Origin: Actinomadura sp. NBRC 104412
GTDB lineage: Bacteria; Actinomycetota; Actinomycetes; Streptosporangiales; Streptosporangiaceae
NCBI RefSeq assembly: GCF_030269515.1
Contig: NZ_BSTM01000031.1
Coordinates: forward strand, 1 to 64,000
Length of the DNA: 64,000 bases
Direction: 5' to 3'
Part shown: in pieces, positions 1 through 7,421 of the stretch
Position numbering within the stretch: position 1 is the first letter of the stretch
Layout of the letters: the number at the start of each line of letters is the position of its first letter
Notes under the pieces: model-generated
The model's input: the letters and a program-made list of their open reading frames with translations, nothing else
Told to the model about the DNA's origin: nothing
The model's database searches: none
Program-made: the position numbers and the translations under genes

Positions 1-89
1 CTTCACTGGTCTTGGTCGACTCGAAGGATCACGAGGTGGCCGTCTCACGTCACGGGGACTCGCCCATCACGACACGAACCGGTCATAGA

Positions 90-272
90 TCACACAGACC
101 CCATACACCACTCCAGTGGACGTGAACTGTTGCGCTCCAGCATTCTTCGACATATTGAGTCACCTACACGTATGAGTGCGGCCAGCGTGCGCCAATAAGC
201 TTCGTTGTTACCGATCGCCTTATCTAGGCCATCTATTGAGAGCAAATGACGATTAGGAGTCTCGGCTTTGAG
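90..272 (-). pseudogene. possible low-GC coding remnant
   Basis: This stretch has clearly lower GC than the rest of the window. On the minus strand it keeps one reading frame open for about 60 codons, ending in TGA at 90. The translation (for example SIDGLDKAIGNNEAYWRTL) does not look like a GC-rich shadow ORF. It stops making sense at about 272, where transposase sequence begins. I do not recognise a family. It could be the 3' end of a foreign gene cut by the insertion, or an open frame by chance. The remaining bases at 1-89 show nothing. Confidence 0.2.
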
Positions 273-275
273 TAG

Positions 276-1274
276 AAGGCTGCGGTGGCGGGCTGGGTGG
301 TCGAGTACAACACCCGCCGTCCGCATCAGGCGTTGGGGATGGTGTGTCCGGCCGACCGGTTCGACACCCGCGCCGCCCAGAATGAGCAGGAGTTGTTGCC
401 GTTGCGGCTGCCTGCCGCGGTCCGCCTGGCCGCCGTCCCACCCGCCCGCGGGCCCGAACCGACCGAGCCGCCGGCCGATTCGGGCCCGCCGGACCAAGCC
501 GCAGCGATCACGGAGGGCGTCACGGAGGGCAGGGTGTGGGATGGCGGGGCGGTGGAGTTCGAGCGGACCGTGCCGGCCAGCGGGAACATGTTCGTGGCCG
601 GTCGCCAGTTCTGGCTCGGCCCCGCCCAAGCGGGCGTGAGGGTGACGTTGTGGGCCGACACCGACGTCATCCACCTGCTGAAGGCCGGGGCGCGGATTAA
701 GTCGGTGCGATCACACTTGTCGACCGCGGACCTGACCGCGCTGGCCGCCCGCGGCGCCCGCAAGGCCGGGCCGCCGCCGCTGCCGCCCGCCGAGGACGGC
801 GACGCCGTCGAGGTGGATCGGACCGTGAACAAGGACGGCAACGTCGGCCTGGGCGGCCGGATGGTGCTGGCCGCGGAGATCCTGCGGGGCCGCCGGGTCG
901 GCATCCGCATCGAGCCTGCCACGTTGATGTTCTTCGATCTGACCACCCGTGAGCTGCTGCGCACCCGACCCAACCCGTTCACACCCGAACAGGTCCGCGC
1001 CTTGCGCGGGCTGCGGCGGGCCGGGCCACCGCCACGGCCCCGCACCGAACCGGTCACCGTGCAACGCCGGGCCAGCAACACCGGCGTGGTCATGGTCGCC
1101 GGGCAGAAGGTCTCCCTCGGCCGTCTGCACGCCGGCCAGGTGGTCACCATCCACGTCGCCGAGGCCACGCTGTCGATCGAGCTGGGCGGCGACGACGTGC
1201 GGACGGTCCGGCGAACCACCACCCAGCCCGTCCGCAGCATCAAAGCCCACCGGCCCCGCAAGGCCGCCCCGTGA
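276..1274 (+). pseudogene. 5'-truncated IS481-type transposase (C-terminal part)
   Basis: The frame opens right after an in-frame TAG at 273 and begins inside the end of an rve/DDE integrase core: VVEYNTRRPHQALGM is the typical IS481/IS3-like C-terminal core motif with its RPHQAL signature. The DDE catalytic part upstream is missing. After it come three related beta-rich modules of about 60 residues, each opening with a V-E/D-R-TV or VQRR strand, then a G-x-x-x-VAGQ/AGR strand and a VTxxxxxxT segment (about residues 90-150, 175-240 and 255-315 from 285). Such tails are known in actinobacterial IS481 transposases. The gene must be inactive because the catalytic core is gone. No start codon is meaningful. 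Confidence 0.8.
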
Positions 1275-1287
1275 AACCTAGAACATC

Positions 1288-1337
1288 CGTCAAGCATGTC
1301 CTGGGACTAGAACGTCAAGCATCACCTGGGACTAGAC
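1288..1337. repeat. tandem 25-bp repeats at the IS right end
   Basis: Two imperfect copies of a 25-bp unit lie head to tail at 1288-1312 and 1313-1337, starting 13 bp after the transposase stop. Both contain CGTCAAGCAT and CCTGGGACTAGA and differ only at a few central bases. Position and repetition suggest transposase-binding sites at the right end of the insertion sequence. The left end is not in the window, which fits a truncated element. Confidence 0.65.
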
Positions 1338-1435
1338 AGGGGGGGCTGCTGTTGCGGCTGAGTTGGTGTGACCTGTGGCTGAGTGCAGGGAGTGTTGGGT
1401 GCTGGTGTCCCGGCTTGTGCCTGGTGGTCTGTTGG

Positions 1436-1793
1436 TTAGCTGACCTGTTGTTGGTCTTCGTAGCGGCGGCGCCAGGCGGCGCAGCGTTCGATGTAGGCGG
1501 GGAGGTGCTTGGCTTCGAAGTCGTCGGCTGACCAGTCGTCTTGGCTTACTTCAACTCATAGACGGGGTCCGAATGCGTCCAGGGTGCGCCACTCGTCGGG
1601 TGAGGCCGGTGAGGAGGTAGCCGCGGGCGGTGTCCTGTCCGGGTATCAGGCCGGGGTAGACGCGTTCGGGGAGGGTGACCACGCGCCATCCTTCGGCGGT
1701 GGCGGGTTCGTGGTCGGGGACGCGGTCGATGAGGGTGAACAGGACCTCAGGGAACTGGAGGCTTCCGTAGACGAACAGGGCCTCCGGGTCCAC
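1436..1793 (-). pseudogene. gamma-glutamylcyclotransferase-like pseudogene
   Basis: Three pieces in different frames rebuild one gamma-glutamylcyclotransferase (GGCT/AIG2-like) protein. From a GTG at 1793 the first frame gives LFVYGSLQFPEVL, with the family's N-terminal YGSL substrate loop, through GYLLTGLT. The next frame continues SPDEWRTLDAF, the third gives DPVYELK then a stop, and a last frame gives DDWSADDFEAKHLPAYIERC and AAWRRRYE before TAA at 1436. At least two small indels plus an internal deletion have therefore destroyed the gene. It overlaps the end of the HExxxH gene by about 47 bp and probably followed it in an operon. An upstream ATG at 1862 in the first frame is an alternative start. 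Confidence 0.7.
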
Positions 1794-2928
1794 CGATAGG
1801 CGGTCCGGACGGCCAGAGTTCGGTGAGGTCGGCCGGGGTGAGGGGTCGGCGGTATGCGGCATGGAGCACCTCCCCGCAAACCTTAGCGTCGGCCTCGGCC
1901 AGGGCTGCGAACCAGTCCAGTCCGGCCGGGTAGGCCCACATGTAGGAGCGGTGTTCGGGGCTGGTGCCTCGGTCGGCCAGGTAGCGGGCGATGGTCTTGT
2001 CCTTCCACCACGGGACGCAGGCTTTCAGGTAGTCGGCGCATTCCAGGGTGGGCGTGCCCGCGTTGATGGCGCGGTGGGCCTGGGCGAGGACGAGCTGTGT
2101 GTAGTGGGTGAGGCGGACTCGAGTGATCAGCACCTTGTCGTCGCGGAGGAGGAACAGGGGCCATGCCTGGGCCAGTCCTTCGAGCATGACCTGTTGCGGC
2201 GCGTGAATGGACAGGAGCCGGACCCAGGGGACGTCTTCGGCGGCTGCCTGGGCGGTGAGGCTGGCGCTTTGCAGGCCGTGGCCGAGTACCTCATGGAGGG
2301 CGAATTGGCGGGCGCCTGCCTGGGTGAATTCGACGTTGGGGAGGTTGAGGCGTAGCCGGACGTCGTGGCCGGCGCCATCGAGCCAGTACGCCCAGTAGGC
2401 GTCTTGTTCGGTGGTCTCGATGGACAGGTGGTAGGGCGCGGTGCTGCCGGTGGCCTCGCGGACGGCGGGCTCAAGTTCGTCGGCGGCCTGGCGGATGGCG
2501 TCGGGGGCCTCGTGGACGTCCAGGACGCCTTCGGCTTGGCGTAGTTCGGTGTTGGTGTCGGCTCCCCAGGTGATGCCGAGGTCGGCCAAGGCGGCGCGGG
2601 CCTGCTCGAAACGCTTGGCCAGGTACTCCTCGGGCCATCCGGCGGGTTCACAGCCTTGGGTGGCGCGTACGTAGTCGTTGAGGGGTGGGTGTTCGCCGAG
2701 CAGGGCGCCGAGGTAGGCCAGATCGGCGTCAAGGCGGACGGCCAGAGGGCCTTCCGCGCGTGTGCGTAGGTCGGTGAGCCGGCGGTAGACGGTGAGGCGG
2801 TCGGGCGCCGGTTCGGGGTCGGGGCCGCCTGGGTGACAGTCGAAGTCGATGATCGGGGATCCGCCCTTGTTGACCTCGTAGGCGTTCCAGGAACGGAGTA
2901 CGGCCTCGATCTCGTCACGCAGACTCAT
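1747..2928 (-). CDS. putative metalloprotein with HExxxH motif
   Basis: This 393-residue soluble protein of unknown family has one striking motif, LHEVLGHGLQ, about 55-60 percent along. HEVLGH is HExxxH, with three residues between the His/Glu pair and the second His. Classical HExxH zincins differ from this; the spacing matches dipeptidyl peptidase III (M49, HELLGH). A later MLEGLAQ segment about 38 residues on could give the third ligand (inference). No signal peptide or membrane segment is visible. ATG 2928 is preferred because a GGGA lies about 8 bases upstream; ATG 2937 in the same frame is possible. The GGCT-like pseudogene overlaps its 3' end. GC is lower than in the core genes, suggesting transfer. 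Confidence 0.6.
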   Translation of the reverse strand: MSLRDEIEAVLRSWNAYEVNKGGSPIIDFDCHPGGPDPEPAPDRLTVYRRLTDLRTRAEGPLAVRLDADLAYLGALLGEHPPLNDYVRATQGCEPAGWPEEYLAKRFEQARAALADLGITWGADTNTELRQAEGVLDVHEAPDAIRQAADELEPAVREATGSTAPYHLSIETTEQDAYWAYWLDGAGHDVRLRLNLPNVEFTQAGARQFALHEVLGHGLQSASLTAQAAAEDVPWVRLLSIHAPQQVMLEGLAQAWPLFLLRDDKVLITRVRLTHYTQLVLAQAHRAINAGTPTLECADYLKACVPWWKDKTIARYLADRGTSPEHRSYMWAYPAGLDWFAALAEADAKVCGEVLHAAYRRPLTPADLTELWPSGPPIGGPGGPVRLRKPPVP

Positions 2929-3088
2929 GCGGTACATCCCATCGCAGGGTGAGGGCCTGGTTCGGGCGCAGGTGGTTGCGGGTCAAGGTCATCACGACAT
3001 CGTCACCGTCGTAGTCCGATACGAGGTCGTCATCGGCGGAGTTCTTCGTGTTGTTCGACGTCCCAGTACCGTAGGAGCTGCCCGGCAC
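2915..3088 (-). CDS. possible small ORF coupled to the HExxxH gene
   Basis: A GTG-initiated frame of 57 codons ends in a TGA that lies just inside the start of the HExxxH gene, an arrangement typical of translational coupling. The translation is acidic in the middle (SADDDLVSDYDGDDVVM) and ends LTRNHLRPNQALTLRWDVP. The frame stays open further upstream without a good start, so it may be the tail of a larger decayed gene. No family is recognised. The rest of 3089-3218 holds no convincing gene. Confidence 0.25.
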   Translation of the reverse strand: MPGSSYGTGTSNNTKNSADDDLVSDYDGDDVVMTLTRNHLRPNQALTLRWDVPHESA

Positions 3089-3218
3089 CTCGGTGGCGGT
3101 TGGGCATCGTGTAGTGACGGGTGTAGCGAAGACGGCGACGACGACGCGGCCGGGGTGCTGGTCCCGGTGGTGTAATCGCTCGCTAATCGTTCATCGGGGT
3201 CCCCGGCCCCAAACGACT

Positions 3219-3259
3219 AAGGCCCAGGTTCGAGGTTCGCTACCTCTGACCTGGGCCTT
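3219..3259 (-). terminator. hairpin terminator downstream of tRNA-Gly
   Basis: AAGGCCCAGGT (3219-3229) pairs with ACCTGGGCCTT (3249-3259), an 11-bp perfect stem. A smaller stem, GAGGT/ACCTC, sits inside the loop. It lies a few bases after the 3' end of the tRNA on the minus strand and probably ends its transcript. Confidence 0.7.
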
Positions 3260-3264
3260 CTTGG

Positions 3265-3338
3265 TGGAGCGGGTGACGGGAATCGAACCCGCGCTGTCAG
3301 CTTGGGAAGCTGAAGTTCTACCATTGAACTACACCCGC
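3265..3338 (-). tRNA. tRNA-Gly (anticodon CCC)
   Basis: The minus strand folds as a full cloverleaf. Acceptor arms are GCGGGTG/CACCCGC, the anticodon stem TCAGC/GCTGA encloses the loop TTCCCAA (anticodon CCC), and the T-loop is GGTTCGATTCC. The discriminator is T, as is usual for bacterial tRNA-Gly, and CCA is encoded (3265-3267). The 3' end faces the low-GC accessory segment, which fits integration of a mobile element at this tRNA. Confidence 0.93.
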
Positions 3339-3419
3339 TTGGTGTGTGCCTTGGACATGGTACCGGATGTCGTGGGGCGGTGGTCTGCGGGTGGGTGGGG
3401 GAGCCGGTAGCTTTTCAGG

Positions 3420-3995
3420 GTGCTGCTCTCCGATCGTGACATCAGGGCCGAAGTCGAGGCCGGGCGGGTGAAGATCGACCCGTTCGACCCGGGGATGGTT
3501 CAGCCGTCCAGTGTGGACGTGCGGCTGGACCGGTTCTTCCGGGTGTTCGAGAACCACAAGTATCCGCACATCGACCCGGCGATCGAGCAGGCGGAGCTGA
3601 CGCGGCTGGTCGAGGTGGACGGGGACGAGGCGTTCGTGCTGCACCCCGGGGAGTTCGTGCTGGCCTCGACCTACGAGGTGTTCGCGTTGCCCGACGACCT
3701 GGCGGCGCGGCTGGAGGGGAAGAGCTCGCTCGGGCGGTTGGGGTTGCTGACGCACTCGACGGCCGGGTGGATCGACCCCGGGTTCAGCGGGCATGTGACG
3801 CTGGAGCTGTCGAACGTGGCCACGTTGCCGATCAAGCTGTGGCCGGGGATGAAGATCGGGCAGATGTGCCTGTTCCGGACGAGCTCGCCGGCGGAGTACC
3901 CGTACGGGTCGAAGCAGTACGGGTCGCGGTACCAGGATCAGCGGGGGCCGACGCCGTCCAGGTCGTATCTCAACTTCCACCGCACGCGGGTGTGA
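3420..3995 (+). CDS. dcd: dCTP deaminase
   Basis: A cytosolic 191-residue enzyme that deaminates dCTP, feeding dUMP/dTTP synthesis. It shows the family signatures QPSSVDVRL (28-36) and KSSLGRLGLLTHST followed by AGWIDPGF (101-122). Ser102, Arg106 and Glu129 fall where the catalytic residues lie in this trimeric family. Actinobacterial enzymes of this length are usually the bifunctional dCTP deaminase/dUTPase type that yields dUMP directly; whether this one does cannot be decided by eye. The start is GTG, 82 bp past the divergent tRNA. It appears to be monocistronic. Confidence 0.95.
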   Translation: MLLSDRDIRAEVEAGRVKIDPFDPGMVQPSSVDVRLDRFFRVFENHKYPHIDPAIEQAELTRLVEVDGDEAFVLHPGEFVLASTYEVFALPDDLAARLEGKSSLGRLGLLTHSTAGWIDPGFSGHVTLELSNVATLPIKLWPGMKIGQMCLFRTSSPAEYPYGSKQYGSRYQDQRGPTPSRSYLNFHRTRV

Positions 3996-4009
3996 TCGCA
4001 GGTCGGGCG

Positions 4010-4030
4010 GGTGATGTGACCAAGATCACC
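4010..4030. promoter_or_regulatory. inverted repeat upstream of the betaine transporter operon
   Basis: GGTGAT-N9-ATCACC is a perfect 6-bp inverted repeat in the 184-bp gap between dcd and proV, just before an A/T-rich patch (AAAAGGTGAAAGTTTTTTGG). It could be an operator for the transporter operon. No regulator gene lies next to it, so this is only suggestive. Confidence 0.3.
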
Positions 4031-4179
4031 AAAAGGTGAAAGTTTTTTGGCTTGCGGGTAGTTTCGTGTGACGCATGACGTTGCCGTCCGGTTGACGTGC
4101 CTCCGGTATGCGTCTCGTCTCACTTCCGGGCGGCGTTGAGCCAGACGTTTCCGCGACCGCGGGAACGCGGAAGGAGATC

Positions 4180-5412
4180 GTGTCCATACTCCGCGCGGAG
4201 AGCGTGACGAAGCTGTTCGGCAGGAAGGCCGCCGAGGCGCGGCGAAGGCTCGACGCGGGTGCTGGACCCGAGGAGATCCGCGATCTGGGTGTGACCGCCG
4301 CCGTGGTGGACGCCACGTTCACGGTGGAGCAGGGCGAGATCTTCGTGGTGATGGGCCTGTCGGGCTCCGGCAAGTCCACGCTGATCAGGATGCTGAACGG
4401 GCTGCTGGAGCCGACCTCGGGGACGATCGAGATCGAGGGCGAGGACATCACGCGGATGGCGGCCAGGCCGCTGCGGGACCTGCGGCAGAAGAAGGTCAGC
4501 ATGGTGTTCCAGCACTTCGCGCTGTTCCCGCACCGGTCCGTTCTGGAGAACGCGGCGTACGGGCTTGAGGTGCGCGGGGTGCCGAAGCGGGAGCGCGCGG
4601 AGACCGCACGCGAGTACCTGAAGCTGGTCGGTCTCGAAGGGTGGGAGGACCGGCTGCCCGGCCAGTTGTCGGGCGGGATGCGGCAGCGGGTCGGGCTGGC
4701 CCGCGCGCTGGCGGCCGGTACGGATCTCATCCTGATGGACGAGGCGTTCAGCGCCCTGGACCCGCTGATCCGGCGCGAGATGCAGGACCTGCTCATCGAC
4801 CTGCAGTCGAGGCTCAGCAAGACGATCGTGTTCATCACGCACGACCTGAACGAGGCGATGCGGATCGGGGACCGGATCGCGGTGATGCGGGAGGGCCGGA
4901 TCGTGCAGATCGGCACGGCCGAGGAGATCCTGACCGACCCGGCGAACGACTACGTGGCGCAGTTCGTGGCGGACGTGGACCGCACGCGGGTGCTGACCGC
5001 CCGCTCGGTGATGGAGAAGCCGCTGGTCACGGTGCCCGCGAGCACGGGGCCGCGGACGGCGTTGCGGACGATGCGCGAGCACCAGACCTCGGCGGCGTTC
5101 GTGGTGGGCCGGGACCGGAGGCTGCTGGGCAAGGTGACGGGGTCCGCGGTGGCCGACGCCGTGCAGAACGGCGTCCAGGAGTTGGAGGCGCTGCTGGATC
5201 CGGAGGACTTGGAGCCGGTGGCGCCGGACACGCCGGTGGCCGACCTGTTCGCCCGGTGCGCGGAGAGCGATCTGCCCGTCCCGGTGACCGACGAGGGCGG
5301 CGTCCTGGTCGGGGTCATCCCCAGGGTGACGTTGCTGGCGGCGCTGGGCGCGATCAGGACCGACGTCCCGCCGGCCGAGCTGATGGAGGGCAGTGTCGTT
5401 GAGGCCCGCTGA
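4180..5412 (+). CDS. proV: glycine betaine/proline ABC transporter ATPase with CBS domains
   Basis: The energy-coupling ATPase of a QAT (ProU/OpuA-type) osmoprotectant importer. Walker A is GLSGSGKST (59-67), the Q-loop lies near 110, the ABC signature is LSGGM (163-167), Walker B is LILMDE (183-188) and the switch His is 221. A C-terminal pair of CBS domains (about 280-400, starting at ARSVMEKPLVTV) is the usual ionic-strength or nucleotide sensor in this family. GTG 4180 follows AAGGAG at a short distance and gives a family-like N-terminus (ILRAESVTKLFG). ATG 4108 in the same frame would add 24 residues. The next gene starts before this one ends, so the two are translationally coupled. Confidence 0.9.
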   Translation: MSILRAESVTKLFGRKAAEARRRLDAGAGPEEIRDLGVTAAVVDATFTVEQGEIFVVMGLSGSGKSTLIRMLNGLLEPTSGTIEIEGEDITRMAARPLRDLRQKKVSMVFQHFALFPHRSVLENAAYGLEVRGVPKRERAETAREYLKLVGLEGWEDRLPGQLSGGMRQRVGLARALAAGTDLILMDEAFSALDPLIRREMQDLLIDLQSRLSKTIVFITHDLNEAMRIGDRIAVMREGRIVQIGTAEEILTDPANDYVAQFVADVDRTRVLTARSVMEKPLVTVPASTGPRTALRTMREHQTSAAFVVGRDRRLLGKVTGSAVADAVQNGVQELEALLDPEDLEPVAPDTPVADLFARCAESDLPVPVTDEGGVLVGVIPRVTLLAALGAIRTDVPPAELMEGSVVEAR

Positions 5413-6277
5413 CGTCGAGCTGCCGAGGATCCCGGTGGGCGACTGGTTCGACGGGCTGGTCACCTGGCTGACGGACAACCTGGGGTGGTTGTTCGACGCG
5501 ATCGGCGCGGCCGTCGAGGGGACGGTGGACGGGCTGACCGCGGTGCTCACCGGGCCGCCCGCGTTGGTGCTGACGGGGGTGTTCGCGCTGCTGGCGCTGT
5601 TCCTGAGCGGCTGGCGGCTGGGGCTGTTCACGCTCCTGGGCTTCGGGCTGATCGACAGCATGGAGCTGTGGGAGCCGGCGATGGACTCGCTGGCGCTGGT
5701 GCTGGTGTCCGCGCTGGTCGCGGTGGTGATCTCGATTCCGCTGGGCATCGCGGCGGCCCGCAACGCCATGGTGAGCCGGGCGGTGCGGCCGGTGCTGGAC
5801 CTGATGCAGACGATGCCCGCGTTCGTCTACCTGATCCCGGCGATCTTCTTCTTCAGCATCGGGGTGGTGCCCGGTGTGGTGGCCACCGTCATCTTCGCGC
5901 TGCCGCCGGGGGTGCGGCTGACCGAGCTGGGGATCCGCGGCGTGGACGCGGAGATGGTGGAGGCGGGCGAGGCGTTCGGCACGCCGCCGGGGCGGATCCT
6001 GAGCCGGATCCAGATCCCGCTGGCGATGCCGTCCATCATGGCGGGGATAAACCAGCTCATCATGTTGTCGCTGTCCATGGTCGTGATCGCCGGGATGGTG
6101 GGCGCGGGCGGCCTGGGCAACGAGGTGCTGGAGGGCATCCAGCGGGTGGACATCGCCCAGGGCTTCGAGGGCGGCCTGGCCGTGGTGGTGCTGGCGATCT
6201 TCCTTGACCGGCTGACCAGCGCGCTGGGCGACCGCACCGCCGTCGCCCGCGCCCTTGCGAAGGCGTCCGCGTCCTGA
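5393..6277 (+). CDS. proW: glycine betaine/proline ABC transporter permease
   Basis: The membrane subunit of the osmoprotectant importer, 294 residues with about six hydrophobic helices. It contains the binding-protein-dependent transport EAA region (EAGEAFGTPPGRILSRIQIP, about residues 193-212) and ends with helices including GMVGAGGLGNEVL, a motif common to ProW/OpuAB permeases. The GTG start lies 20 bases inside proV, so synthesis is coupled to the ATPase. The short N-terminal segment before the first helix resembles single-permease ProW proteins rather than fused OpuABC types. The substrate is probably glycine betaine or a related quaternary amine, by family. Confidence 0.92.
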   Translation: MSLRPADVELPRIPVGDWFDGLVTWLTDNLGWLFDAIGAAVEGTVDGLTAVLTGPPALVLTGVFALLALFLSGWRLGLFTLLGFGLIDSMELWEPAMDSLALVLVSALVAVVISIPLGIAAARNAMVSRAVRPVLDLMQTMPAFVYLIPAIFFFSIGVVPGVVATVIFALPPGVRLTELGIRGVDAEMVEAGEAFGTPPGRILSRIQIPLAMPSIMAGINQLIMLSLSMVVIAGMVGAGGLGNEVLEGIQRVDIAQGFEGGLAVVVLAIFLDRLTSALGDRTAVARALAKASAS

Positions 6278-6327
6278 CGGGGCGCGCTGGACGTCCCTCC
6301 CCCGAGGCAAGCCCGGGGGCCGCTCCC

Positions 6328-6364
6328 CTCTGTTTCGCAACAGAGCTACCGAAAGGAACGTTCC
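6328..6364 (+). promoter_or_regulatory. proW-proX intercistronic hairpin and palindrome
   Basis: CTCTGTT-TCGC-AACAGAG (6328-6345) forms a 7-bp hairpin. The perfect palindrome GGAACGTTCC (6355-6364) overlaps the proX ribosome-binding region (AAAGGAAC). Stem-loops just ahead of binding-protein genes often raise their expression over the permease genes by protecting mRNA. That role here is inferred. Confidence 0.4.
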
Positions 6365-6368
6365 GAGT

Positions 6369-7259
6369 ATGCGCTTCACGTTCAAGCGCGTGGCCGTCGC
6401 GGCCGCCGCGCTGTCGCTGAGCCTGTCCGCCGCCGCCTGTGGAGGTGAGGACGCCGGCTCGGACGGCGCCGGCGACAAGGAGATCACGATCGGCATGGTC
6501 GCGGGCTGGGCCGAGGGCGAGGCCGCCACGTACCTCTGGGAACGGATGCTGGAGGACAAGGGCTACAAGGTCGAGGTCAAGACGCTCGACACCGGCCCGC
6601 TCTACGCGGGCATGTCCAAGGGGGACGTGGACGTGTTCCTGGACTCCTGGCTGCCGGGCACGCACGAGGACTACTGGAAGCAGTACGGCGACAAGCTCGA
6701 AAAGATCGGCATCTGGTACGACAAGGCGCCGCTGACCATCGCCGTGCCCGATTACTCGCCCCTGAAGTCGCTGGCCGATCTGAAGGGCAAGGGCGGCACC
6801 TACGGCGGCAAGATCATCGGCATTGAGAAGAGCTCCGGGCTGTACCGGATCTCCAAGGAGAAGATGCTGCCCGTCTACGGCCTGGAGGGGGAGTACGAGG
6901 TCACGACGTCCTCCACGGCGGCCATGCTCGCCGAGCTGAAGAAGGCCACCGACGCCAGGAAGGACATCGTGGTCACGCTGTGGCGGCCGCACTGGGCGTA
7001 CGCGAAGTTCCCGATCCGCGACCTCCAGGACCCGAAGGGCGCGATGGGCCGGCCGGACGGGGTGAACATCGTGGGCCGCAAGGGCTTCTCCGGCGACCAG
7101 CCCGAGGTCGCGGCCTGGCTGAAGATGTTCAGGATGAACGACCAGCAGCTCGGCACGCTCGAAGACCTGATGGAGAACAAGTACAAGGGCAAGCCGCAGC
7201 AGGCCGTGAACGAGTGGATGCAGGCCAACCCGGACTTCGCCAAGGCCATCACCGGCTGA
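6369..7259 (+). CDS. proX: glycine betaine ABC transporter substrate-binding lipoprotein
   Basis: The extracellular, lipid-anchored receptor of the importer, 296 residues. The signal peptide MRFTFKRVAVAAAALSLSL ends in a lipobox, AAAC, with Cys24 as the modified residue. The mature part is an OpuAC-type type-II periplasmic fold, with WLPGTHEDYW (near residue 97) and other Trp/Tyr residues of the kind that form the aromatic betaine cage. ATG 6369 is chosen because it gives the signal peptide and follows AAAGGAAC. The frame is open further upstream but without a better start. It is the last gene of proVWX and is followed by a strong terminator. Confidence 0.93.
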   Translation: MRFTFKRVAVAAAALSLSLSAAACGGEDAGSDGAGDKEITIGMVAGWAEGEAATYLWERMLEDKGYKVEVKTLDTGPLYAGMSKGDVDVFLDSWLPGTHEDYWKQYGDKLEKIGIWYDKAPLTIAVPDYSPLKSLADLKGKGGTYGGKIIGIEKSSGLYRISKEKMLPVYGLEGEYEVTTSSTAAMLAELKKATDARKDIVVTLWRPHWAYAKFPIRDLQDPKGAMGRPDGVNIVGRKGFSGDQPEVAAWLKMFRMNDQQLGTLEDLMENKYKGKPQQAVNEWMQANPDFAKAITG

Positions 7260-7283
7260 CCGCGCCCGACCCCCGAACGCGAC

Positions 7284-7313
7284 GGGCCGCCGGGACCGAT
7301 GTCCCGGCGGCCC
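7284..7313 (+). terminator. terminator after proX
   Basis: A perfect 13-bp stem, GGGCCGCCGGGAC/GTCCCGGCGGCCC, encloses a CGAT loop 25 bp after the proX stop. It lies between convergent genes and may serve both strands. No long T-run follows, as is usual in GC-rich actinomycetes. Confidence 0.8.
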
Positions 7314-7421
7314 ACCCCCGAAGTGCCGCCGGTTCGTCGGCGACCCGGCGGCACATCCTCTCCATGCGCGAGCGACCTTGCGCGTACCGGACGGACCTCC
7401 CCACCGACAGGTTGGAGGGGG

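Noticed and set aside
1271..1531. 86-codon plus-strand frame after the transposase
   Set aside because: It crosses the IS-end repeats and the antisense of the GGCT-like pseudogene and shows no family features.
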